From assembly GCA_002730875.1 (NCBI GenBank), contig PCBI01000005.1, positions 558,001 through 622,000 of the forward strand: a stretch of 64,000 bases of DNA, read 5' to 3'. Position 1 is the stretch's first letter, and each line of letters starts with the position of its first letter. A program made the position numbers and the translations under genes. The DNA comes from Spirochaetaceae bacterium (lineage in GTDB: Bacteria > Spirochaetota > Leptospiria > Leptospirales > Leptonemataceae). This document shows positions 1-7,242 of this stretch, one piece after another. The notes under the pieces were generated by a model. The model saw nothing but the letters and a program-made list of their open reading frames with translations. It made no database searches and had not been told where the DNA came from.

Positions 1-567
1 AATTTGTAACTCATAGCTGGTGGCATCCTTCCGGCTATAGTTGGTTGGATAGGCGGCTCGCTCCTCCTGATTTCCACTACCCCGGCTGATGCGAACTTCA
101 GGATCCGGATACACGAAGTCTGTAAACGTGGCCCGGTCTTTCTCCGCTGAATGACGCAGGCTTTCCTTTAATATGCCCGGGTGCAGCTTTAGCTGGGTCC
201 ATAGCCTTTGCTCGAATTCGGAACCAAATCCCTGGGACTGTCCGTTCCGTGTCTCGGCAGCACTCGTATCCGAGCTTTCGTGATCACTCTGAGGCTGCGA
301 TGAAAGATGATCCGGGAAGCCCAGCAATGCGCCCAATATCAGCGCCAGTGCGCCTATGCGCCCCACGAAGGTAGGTGCCTGGCCAATGCAACGGCGGACG
401 GTTCCACTCCGCCGTCTGGCATCTTTTGATTCGGGCACCGCCCTGGAGGTCGCCACCGAAAACAGACCGCAGTATTGCAGTACGGACGTCCTGGTTCGAG
501 GTAGTCGAAATAGAGATTGTGGCGTGGCGCGAAATGGACGGACGCGCGCACAGGTATAATTGTACAT
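1..567 (-). CDS. TolC/CzcC-type outer-membrane efflux protein, N-terminal part (cut by window edge)
   Basis: The open frame runs from an ATG at 567 to the left edge without a stop, so only 189 codons are visible. AGGAG sits eight bases before the ATG. About 60 Arg-rich residues precede a hydrophobic segment (IGALALILGALLGFP) that looks like a signal sequence. The mature part has YPDPEVRISRG and ends with SYELQI, matching the start of outer-membrane efflux proteins of the TolC/CusC/CzcC family (LPDP and YELGIEQ-type stretches). Such proteins form the outer-membrane channel of RND efflux pumps. The Cys/His-rich exported protein 40 bases upstream suggests a heavy-metal RND pump, with the membrane fusion and RND genes expected beyond the window. 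The long N-terminal extension is odd, and the true start could be internal. Confidence 0.72.
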   Translation of the reverse strand, partial: MYNYTCARVRPFRATPQSLFRLPRTRTSVLQYCGLFSVATSRAVPESKDARRRSGTVRRCIGQAPTFVGRIGALALILGALLGFPDHLSSQPQSDHESSDTSAAETRNGQSQGFGSEFEQRLWTQLKLHPGILKESLRHSAEKDRATFTDFVYPDPEVRISRGSGNQEERAAYPTNYSRKDATSYELQI

Positions 568-607
568 ATAGAACTCCTGCTTGATTCAACGATTCGAGCA
601 GCAGTTC

Positions 608-1093
608 TTAGTTCAGGAAGGTCTGATTTTTCAGATGGAGCCGTAGGCCGTCGGGAGGGCCGGATTGAAAATCGACGATTTCCGTGCGATAGGTAGCCAA
701 CTCCAGCGGCTGTCTTACCGCGGCGGCAAGTCGGTCCAGAAGGACCTCGTTAATGGAAAGCGCCGGAGAAAACGGAGCATCGGTTACCGTTTCGTCGTTG
801 CAGCAACTGGCGCCTGATGCGGGTGCATCGGTCTGATCTTGCGATTTTTCGCCGTGGCAGGGTTGTCCGTGGTTTTGGCCGGACCGGGAGTCTGTAGAAA
901 CGACGGAAGCAGTGGTAGTGGCCCTTCCAGTATCTATCCGGGATGACTCACTGTGCTGAGCTGCAGACGGCGTTTCGGCCTCGGCCTGACCGGCCATGGT
1001 ATGCGCGCATAGATCCGCAGGGCAAAAAATCAGCCGAAAAACAATGGCCGCACCCAGTAGGGGCCCGGTGGTTCTGTAAACCAGGTTGCGCAC
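608..1093 (-). CDS. Small exported Cys/His-rich protein, putative metal binder of an efflux operon
   Basis: This encodes 161 residues with an N-terminal hydrophobic stretch (about residues 10-28) that should export it. The middle is low-complexity Ser/Thr/Ala, followed by HGQPCHGEK and, about 20 residues on, ASCCND, a Cys/His grouping suited to binding a soft metal. The C-terminal third (from about 110) looks folded. I recognise no family. Small proteins of this kind often precede czcC/cusC-type genes, and the next gene (40 bases downstream, same strand) is such an efflux channel, so a periplasmic metal-binding role is inferred. The start is GTG: a stop codon lies four codons upstream in frame, so the gene cannot extend further. 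Confidence 0.6.
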   Translation of the reverse strand: MRNLVYRTTGPLLGAAIVFRLIFCPADLCAHTMAGQAEAETPSAAQHSESSRIDTGRATTTASVVSTDSRSGQNHGQPCHGEKSQDQTDAPASGASCCNDETVTDAPFSPALSINEVLLDRLAAAVRQPLELATYRTEIVDFQSGPPDGLRLHLKNQTFLN

Positions 1094-1130
1094 TATAGTT
1101 AGCTAACGACCCGTGCAAGCAAAGTGTCAA
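1092..1130 (-). promoter_or_regulatory. Putative promoter with long spacer and palindrome before the efflux operon
   Basis: On the minus strand TTGACA (1130-1125) is followed after 19 bases by TAGCTA, immediately before the GTG start at 1093. A perfect 10-base palindrome, GTTAGCTAAC (1098-1107), covers the presumed -10 region. A 19-base spacer is typical of promoters activated by MerR-family metal sensors. No MerR gene is visible here, so regulator identity is a guess. Transcription from this promoter would begin almost at the GTG, implying little or no 5' leader. Confidence 0.35.
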
Positions 1131-1222
1131 CAATTTTTTGTCCGGACTCAGGAAGTTGGCACGGGTCGGCAGCCGGCTACAGGGCGGGCATTGCCGTTCA
1201 GAAATCAACGCGCGATTCTATC

Positions 1223-1891
1223 TCAGCCCGCGAGCAGTGGAGCTCTTCGCAGTCCAGCTTCGTCGGTGAAAACACCCTTGAAATTGGAAAGCGTTCGTAG
1301 CGCACTCAGATGTTGCTTTTTGTTCACTGTATAGAAGTAGAGGTCGAATTCGGAGTAGGCCTGGATGGAATTTGAAAAGGCCAGAATCTCTTCCCCGCGA
1401 TACGGCAAATGCAATCGGTTATTCCTGAACGGAAACAGGGCCGCTTCGGGTTGCTGGATCTCGCTGAAGAGATAACCGGACTCGAAGCCCAAATTCAGAG
1501 CCTCGTTTACCACGCTCCAGTTGAACGAGGATACGATGGGCTGGCGGAAATCCAGCAATTTATGCCTTACTCGGTGCAGTGTTTCTGCATCATCCTTGAT
1601 CTCAAAATTGATCTGAAGCTCGGAGTCGGCATATCGCTTGTGGAACCTATCAAACGTCATAAGCCCCGGAAGGACTCGCTGAAACTCCGGCAGGGTAAGA
1701 TCGCAAACCCGCTCATCGATCTGAAACATTCGAAAAAGAGTGTCATCGTGGAACAGAACGATGTGTCCGTCCTTCAGTCGAACCAGGTCCAATTCCAGAG
1801 CCCGAAAGCCCAGCCGGATGGCCTCATCGAAAGCGGCTTCGGTGTTTTCGGTATGGTGGCGGTGCATCCCGCGGTGGGCATAGAGTATCAT
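1223..1891 (-). CDS. Glycerophosphodiester phosphodiesterase family protein
   Basis: The 222-residue protein has the GDPD signature: YAHRG at residues 4-8, the ENT stretch, then ELDLVRLKDGHIVLFHDD with the metal-binding Glu/Asp and the second catalytic His, and further on NFEIK. GDPD enzymes hydrolyse glycerophosphodiesters to glycerol-3-phosphate and an alcohol in phospholipid turnover. There is no signal peptide, so it is probably cytoplasmic. The ATG at 1891 is preferred over a TTG at 1954 because the family fold begins two residues after it. It stands alone on the minus strand. Substrate cannot be told from sequence. Confidence 0.85.
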   Translation of the reverse strand: MILYAHRGMHRHHTENTEAAFDEAIRLGFRALELDLVRLKDGHIVLFHDDTLFRMFQIDERVCDLTLPEFQRVLPGLMTFDRFHKRYADSELQINFEIKDDAETLHRVRHKLLDFRQPIVSSFNWSVVNEALNLGFESGYLFSEIQQPEAALFPFRNNRLHLPYRGEEILAFSNSIQAYSEFDLYFYTVNKKQHLSALRTLSNFKGVFTDEAGLRRAPLLAG

Positions 1892-2036
1892 AAGCGGCAG
1901 TTGCCTTTTTCGTCGTCTTTGCCCGTTACGGATATATGACAATCCGAATAACAATTAATGTAGGGCGGTTTCAGAAAAAGTTAACGGAGAATTGCGATGC
2001 TGGAATGTGGCATGGAGCCAAAACTGTGGAGGGACT

Positions 2037-2255
2037 GTGGGCACAACCGAAGCCTCACTTAACCTGACCATCGCTTTGATCGTTCTGATCCCGGCGGCAC
2101 TCCTGGCCCATTGGGTCCTGAAGAGGACGCCGCTCAGAGATCTGTCCGGAACGGCAAAATGGCGCGCACTTAAGATCTGGATAGGCGGGGTGTCACTCAT
2201 TGGCCTTGCTACTGGTCTAACGCTCTACTTCCTTGTCCGTATCATTCTGTCCTGA
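2037..2255 (+). CDS. Small two-span membrane protein, unknown function
   Basis: About 72 residues with two clear hydrophobic helices (LNLTIALIVLIPAALLAHWV and ISLIGLATGL-like near the C-terminus) separated by a short basic loop, KRTPLRDLSGTAKWRALK. The GTG at 2037 is preceded closely by GGAGGG; longer frames starting at GTG 2007 or TTG 1992 are possible. The membrane pattern and codon use support a real gene, but I recognise no family. It is flanked by the phosphodiesterase (opposite strand) and a 330-base gap, so context gives no clue. Confidence 0.5.
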   Translation: MGTTEASLNLTIALIVLIPAALLAHWVLKRTPLRDLSGTAKWRALKIWIGGVSLIGLATGLTLYFLVRIILS

Positions 2256-2586
2256 CAGAACCTCCGGGTGCAAATTCAGATGAAAAGCCAGGCCTTCGAA
2301 ACGGCGAGGACACGGGGCTTGAACGGACTATACCGACCCGCGGCACCCGGAGAGGCTTTCCGGGCAATCGAAAAGACCTGCAGAGCTATCAGTAGAATTC
2401 AAACGTCTTGAACAATCGTTATAATCCTTAAACTTTTCGAGTAACGATTTTGTCATTGATTCGAAACAGGAGGGCATGCATAGTCGGAGTCAACAACGGG
2501 ACGAAACCGATCCTCCGGAAGACGGTGAATCAAAGATCGAGCCCGCCGGCGCAGAGGCGTCAGAACAATTTAGGAAGAGGTGTAAG
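2256..2586 (+). promoter_or_regulatory. Leader/promoter region of the acyltransferase gene
   Basis: This 331-base gap holds no convincing gene. A perfect TATAAT lies at 2420-2425 with only a weak -35 (around 2397-2402). It would give a leader of about 155 bases ending in the ribosome site AGAGG at 2576-2580. A frame from 2476 runs in phase into the downstream gene but lacks family similarity, so it is treated as leader. Confidence 0.35.
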
Positions 2587-3354
2587 ATGCCGAGTCCAGG
2601 AATTATATCGACGGACAGAAAACTGGAAGTCCGACTAGCTGAAAACCAACTGGAGATTGAAAAGGCTCTGGCCCTGCGCTTTGAAGTATTCAATCTAGAA
2701 ATGAATGAAGGCCTGGAGGAATCTCTGGCCACCGGGAAAGATCGGGACGAGTACGATCTATACTGCGATCATCTGATCGTATTGGATCGAACCAAAGACG
2801 ACAAGATCGTAGGAACCTACCGACTGCTACGAGGATCCATTGCACGGGCAAACATTGGATTCTACTCCGAAAATGAATTCAACCTCGCGGCTCTGGACAA
2901 CCTGCCTGGCGAAGTAGCCGAAATCGGCCGAAGCTGCGTGCACAAAGACTACCGGGACGGTTCGGTAATCTCCATGCTGTGGATTGGGCTGGGTAACTAC
3001 ATGAACCAGTTCAACGTTCGTTACCTGTCCGGTTGCGCTTCCCTGCATACCACAGATCCCCAGGATGCATCCGAAATGTATGCCTGTATGAAAGCCAAAG
3101 ACATGATGGCTGAAGAGAAATACCACGTAGAGCCTCTGGAAAGCCACAAGCTCGAAGGCTTCAATGCCAACCTGGAAATTCAGGATGTTAAGGCGACCTA
3201 CAAGAAGATGCCCGCACTGCTAAAAGGCTATGTTCGAGCCGGATCTCGGTTCTGCAGCGAACCCGCCATCGACCGAGAATTCGGAACCATCGATTTCTAC
3301 ATCATCTTCGACAAGACCGAAGTAGACAAACGATACGGGCGACACTATCTGTAG
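2587..3354 (+). CDS. GNAT-fold acyltransferase of the OlsB/hemolysin-like (Acetyltransf_5) family
   Basis: The 255-residue protein matches ornithine/lysine N-acyltransferase-like GNAT proteins. It has RFEVFNLEMNEGL near residue 30, DEYDLYCDHLIVLD, then VGTYRLL and GFYSENEFNL, and the core EIGRSCVHKDYRDG followed by MLWIGLGNY. In OlsB this fold moves a 3-hydroxyacyl chain from acyl-ACP to the amine of ornithine, the first step of ornithine-lipid synthesis. The OlsA partner is not seen nearby, so the exact acceptor is unknown. The ATG at 2587 is chosen because AGAGG stands six bases upstream and the fold begins soon after; an in-frame ATG at 2476 would add residues unlike the family. A strong terminator follows. 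Confidence 0.8.
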   Translation: MPSPGIISTDRKLEVRLAENQLEIEKALALRFEVFNLEMNEGLEESLATGKDRDEYDLYCDHLIVLDRTKDDKIVGTYRLLRGSIARANIGFYSENEFNLAALDNLPGEVAEIGRSCVHKDYRDGSVISMLWIGLGNYMNQFNVRYLSGCASLHTTDPQDASEMYACMKAKDMMAEEKYHVEPLESHKLEGFNANLEIQDVKATYKKMPALLKGYVRAGSRFCSEPAIDREFGTIDFYIIFDKTEVDKRYGRHYL

Positions 3355-3447
3355 TTAATAGCATAGCGACTCACTATGGCGACGATAGTCACAAAGTCCG
3401 GGTCTCCGCGGAGAATACCAGGTTCTTTGAAAACTCGAAAGCAACTC

Positions 3448-3486
3448 AAGGGCATCCAACGGATGCCCTTTCTTATTTCCTTTTGC
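3448..3486 (+). terminator. Rho-independent terminator
   Basis: A perfect 10-base-pair stem (AAGGGCATCC / GGATGCCCTT) with a three-base loop is followed by a T-rich tract. It ends the acyltransferase transcript. Confidence 0.85.
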
Positions 3487-3522
3487 TGGTCGATCTCTGG
3501 ATTCTAAAGTATTTGAAAGTCC

Positions 3523-4281
3523 ATGAAGCGTTCTCTTTCTCATGCTTTTTTCATTCTAGCGTTCGGAGCTTCTTTGCAATGTTCGGCGGCCAACCTCACT
3601 TTCCCGGAAGAGCCCGCCCCTGATTCCGGTCGTTCCATTCTGGGGAAACATAGAGATAACCTGGGCCTCAATAGAGTTCCCGTCAATAGTAAGCTGCAAA
3701 TCAAGGGCGTGGATCGCTGGAGCAGCTGGCTGGTTCGATCGTTCACTCCCGCGGATGATTCGGTTCAGTCCTTCGAAGCAGTAATGGGAATATCAGATCC
3801 CTTTATCCGAATGGTGCTGCGCTACGAAGCCGGGGAAAACGCTGTCTATACGTTGAACGGCGAATCCTTTGAAGGCGGTTCGAACTTGGATCGCCTGTAC
3901 GTCGGACCCATGCGCGATTACATGACCTGGACTCTGCGATTACCGTTGCGCGAAGACTTACAGTATCACGGAAAACGAATTCTGGATGAGCGCGAATACT
4001 TCACTTTTTTCCTTGCATCCGGAGAACTAGATGATCCAGCCACCGACCATTATCGGATATATCTCGATGGACGGAACCTCGAAGTGCGTCTGATCCATTT
4101 CACACTTCGGGAACTGACCGAGTCTTACAGCGGGAGGATTCACTATTCGGATTACCGTTCAGTGGAGGGCGTAAGGATTCCGTTTAGTATTTCCATTCAA
4201 GATTCATCTGCGATCTCCGCAGCTCACGAACAAGAATACGTGCATCGCATTGAGGTAGAGCACGCGCAGTGGGCTGACTAA
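3523..4281 (+). CDS. Exported protein, LolA-like beta fold suspected
   Basis: The 252-residue protein has a signal peptide (MKRSLSHAFFILAFGASLQC followed by SAAN) with a Cys at residue 20 that might be lipidated. The rest is rich in beta-strand patterns. The C-terminal IHYSDYRSVEGVRIPFSI resembles the strand signature of LolA/LolB-like and related outer-membrane lipoprotein-sorting families (..Y.DYR.V.GV..P). I cannot assign a family firmly. It is monocistronic, behind a terminator and ahead of a 320-base gap. A periplasmic or envelope location is the only safe inference. Confidence 0.65.
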   Translation: MKRSLSHAFFILAFGASLQCSAANLTFPEEPAPDSGRSILGKHRDNLGLNRVPVNSKLQIKGVDRWSSWLVRSFTPADDSVQSFEAVMGISDPFIRMVLRYEAGENAVYTLNGESFEGGSNLDRLYVGPMRDYMTWTLRLPLREDLQYHGKRILDEREYFTFFLASGELDDPATDHYRIYLDGRNLEVRLIHFTLRELTESYSGRIHYSDYRSVEGVRIPFSISIQDSSAISAAHEQEYVHRIEVEHAQWAD

Positions 4282-4605
4282 AACAAGGATTAACCTGTTT
4301 ACCCTTCTAAGCGGTTTTTCTCGGGGAGCACCCGGAGAATCGGGTAGCTCTCTGAACTATCAATCAAGGCCATAACCGGACCAGAAATAGGTTGATAGGG
4401 TACACTGCCAGATTAGGATTCCTTTCAATGGTACTGCTGAAATGGACGGTTCGGAATTGATTCAGAGTCTAGGGGAGCCGTCCGCCGCCTGGATGGGAAA
4501 GTGAAAGTGCTCGCATCCGGCTTCCCTATTCCTTCCGGAGAGGGCGTGACGGACAAATCAATCTGGATCGGTAAGATGCGGTGGGCCCCCAGGGAAGCCT
4601 TGTCA
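4282..4605. other. Intergenic region upstream of the kinase pair
   Basis: About 320 bases lie between the exported protein and the likely kinase start. No tRNA, strong terminator or ORF with family similarity was seen. A GTG frame opening at 4501 runs into the kinase gene in phase, but its first 35 residues look like untranslated leader. Confidence 0.4.
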
Positions 4606-7242
4606 ATGTGTCAAAGCCAGGTCATCCGCGCCTTCTATTCGCTTGTATGTCTCCTGGTCCTGCTCATCCCGGTATCGGGCAAAGCCGAATCAGAGGTTCA
4701 TGACCTGCCGACCCTGCAGTATTTGAACCTGGCCTCTCTGGAGGGCAACGGCCCCACCAGCGCACTGCAGGCGCCGCATTCCTTTCACTCGTATCTGGAC
4801 CGAGATAATCTATCTGTCGGGGAAATTCGCAACCTGCACGCCTCAAGATGGGAACTCAGCGAAAGAAAAGACATTAACCACGGTTACACCTCCGCAGTTC
4901 TCTGGATTCGCATCCTGGTGAACAACAACACCGAGTCGCCTCTCAAGGTCTTACTGGAGGAGGACTTCACTCTCATTCGCACTGTAGAGGCTTTCGTCTT
5001 TTCGCCAGAAAGAACAGGGGTGGTTGAGAAATCAAAGGTGGATAGGACCCTGAAGTTTGAGCAAAGACCGATAGTGTTCTCAAATCCCGTCATGCCGCTG
5101 ACTATTCCGCCTGGCAGACATGCAATCTACGTGCGATTGGCCTCGGATATGGATATGATCGCCGCCATGCAGCTATGGGCGCCGAATGATTTTCAAGAGT
5201 CCACGATCCAGCGACAAATGATCTTTGGCATTCTGTATGGATCCATCCTGCTAATGGCGCTGTACAACGGCTTGCTCTGGCTTTCCTTGCGCGACAAAAC
5301 TTACCTTTTCTATTCTCTCTACTGCCTTGCCTTCGAGTTCTATTTTCTGGCCTACTACGGTCATGGCGCGCAGTTTTTGTGGGGCGCGTGGCCGTGGTTC
5401 GAACAACGAGCCGTTCCAATAGTGATGTCCGTACACATCGGGCTGTTGGCATCCGAGTTCTTCCGACTATATCTTTCGGTCAACCGCACGACACCGGTTC
5501 AACTACGGATCGTTCGAGGCATACAGATCTTCAGTGTGGGACTGTTGGCAGCCAGCCTGCTACTACCGCCGGCCACCGTGATTCGAGTCTTTCCCCTGTA
5601 TGCAATCTCTGGCATAGTCATCATGGCCGGCGTATCCATTACGCGCTACGTTCAGGGATTCAAACCGGCCAGCATCGCCATTGTTGCCTTTCTGATTCTA
5701 TGGGTGGCCGGTATCTTTTCTTCTCTTCGGAGCCTGGGGGTAGTACCTTATAACAACGCTACCATGTACGGAGTGGCCTTTGGAAATGTGGCGGAGCTGT
5801 TGCTCCTTTCCCTGGGACTGGGATATCGTCTCAGGCGAATTAGGGCCGAGGGCCGGGTTGCGGGCGAACGAAGCCAGTCCCTGGTTCGCTTGCTGGAGGA
5901 GCTTCCCTATGCAGTGGTTCTGCGATACGAAAACGATCGCATCCTTGCCTATGCCAACCGGGCCGCCCGGGATCTGTATCCGAACCAGGAGATTCGAGAC
6001 TGGAAAAGCGCCGGTATCCAGGCCTTTAGACAGGATAACGCTGATCGATGGATTGCCGTACATCATGCCCCGCTCCAGATAGAAGACCGGCAGGCGGAAC
6101 TACAGATTCATTGGGAGGTTACAGCCGAAATGGAGGGCCGACTGGAACTGGAAGAAAAACATGCCCGCACGCTGGAAGCAAAGAGACAGGCTGACGAAAA
6201 TCGAAAATCGCAGGATGAGTTTCTGCAATCCATGACCGTGGAGATCCGCCGTCCTATGGCCGCCGTTTTGCAAGCAGCGGATGTACTGCAATCGCTTGAT
6301 GGAACCGACGAGCAGCAAAGCCTGGCCGGCATTCTACTGCGTAGCTCCAGTACGCTCGTGAACCTTCTGAATGATCTCGCCGATCTTTCGCGAATTGAAT
6401 CCCGTGGACTACCCATCCACAAAATCCCCTTCAGTCCGCAGAGTCTGTTTCGGGATGCCTACCGTCTTTTTGAACCCAATGCACGAACCCGCGGCCTTCG
6501 ACTTGAATTGCACTGTTCCGATGTTCCTGAGCTGATTCAAGACCCCGTGCGAATCAACCAGGTAATCAGCAACCTCTTGAACAATGCCATTAAGTTCAGC
6601 GAAACAGGAGCCATTGTTATTTCCGCAACATACGAAGAAGGCTGGCTGGAAGTGCGGATTAGCGACCAGGGCCCGGGCATAGCTATGGAGCTTCAGGACA
6701 AACTGTTCCAGAGATTCGAGCAGCTCCACTCGGCCACCTATAGAAGATTTGGCGGCACGGGCCTGGGATTGGCTATTTGCAAGGGTGTGGTGGAAGCGCT
6801 GGATGGAACCATTGGGTGCGAGAGCGAACCGGGTAAAGGCAGCACTTTCTGGTTTCGTCTACCCGCAGAACGCGTTGCCAGCGAAACCACCGAAAAAGAG
6901 GATTCGCAAGCTTCGGGATCGGGAATCAAAAAAGTCGGTCTTGCCATCTCCACGGACGACGCCTCAGCGATGCTGGAGCATCAAATCCGCCTGCAGGGCA
7001 TGGAGATACTTCGACTGGACCCTCAGTATCCGGGGTTCAATGTCAGCGACCTGGATTTACTCATAGCGGAAAACCCTCCGCAGCCTTTGCCCCCCGACCT
7101 TCCGATCATCGCCTGGTCCATGACCGGAAGGACGGAGGAGGCCCTGGCAGATGCAGAGATAATACCCCCGATTTCCAGAGACGACCTGATCTCCACGATG
7201 CAGAAAGCGTTCAAAGGTCAGCAGGAGCGCAGAAATGGATAG
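4606..7242 (+). CDS. 7TMR-DISM sensor kinase lacking the phospho-acceptor His, with active-looking ATPase domain and pseudo-receiver
   Basis: This 878-residue protein (numbering from the ATG at 4606) has a signal-type segment, then an extracytoplasmic domain of about 170 residues typical of 7TMR-DISM extracellular domain 2. Seven membrane spans follow (about 206-403), then a PAS-like segment and coiled coil. In the HisKA region the usual SHEIRTP motif reads TVEIRRPM: Val545 (GTG, 6238-6240) replaces the phosphorylated His. The ATPase domain is complete: N-box NLLNNAIKF (about 655), G1 DQGPGI (about 687), F-box LFQRFEQ, G2 GGTGLGLAI (about 716). The last 100 residues have a receiver-like pattern but no Asp pocket and no KP motif. 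It overlaps the next kinase gene by 8 bases. Inference: it binds ATP and phosphorylates its neighbour in trans. GTG 4501 and ATG 4576 are alternative starts. Confidence 0.85.
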   Translation: MCQSQVIRAFYSLVCLLVLLIPVSGKAESEVHDLPTLQYLNLASLEGNGPTSALQAPHSFHSYLDRDNLSVGEIRNLHASRWELSERKDINHGYTSAVLWIRILVNNNTESPLKVLLEEDFTLIRTVEAFVFSPERTGVVEKSKVDRTLKFEQRPIVFSNPVMPLTIPPGRHAIYVRLASDMDMIAAMQLWAPNDFQESTIQRQMIFGILYGSILLMALYNGLLWLSLRDKTYLFYSLYCLAFEFYFLAYYGHGAQFLWGAWPWFEQRAVPIVMSVHIGLLASEFFRLYLSVNRTTPVQLRIVRGIQIFSVGLLAASLLLPPATVIRVFPLYAISGIVIMAGVSITRYVQGFKPASIAIVAFLILWVAGIFSSLRSLGVVPYNNATMYGVAFGNVAELLLLSLGLGYRLRRIRAEGRVAGERSQSLVRLLEELPYAVVLRYENDRILAYANRAARDLYPNQEIRDWKSAGIQAFRQDNADRWIAVHHAPLQIEDRQAELQIHWEVTAEMEGRLELEEKHARTLEAKRQADENRKSQDEFLQSMTVEIRRPMAAVLQAADVLQSLDGTDEQQSLAGILLRSSSTLVNLLNDLADLSRIESRGLPIHKIPFSPQSLFRDAYRLFEPNARTRGLRLELHCSDVPELIQDPVRINQVISNLLNNAIKFSETGAIVISATYEEGWLEVRISDQGPGIAMELQDKLFQRFEQLHSATYRRFGGTGLGLAICKGVVEALDGTIGCESEPGKGSTFWFRLPAERVASETTEKEDSQASGSGIKKVGLAISTDDASAMLEHQIRLQGMEILRLDPQYPGFNVSDLDLLIAENPPQPLPPDLPIIAWSMTGRTEEALADAEIIPPISRDDLISTMQKAFKGQQERRNG

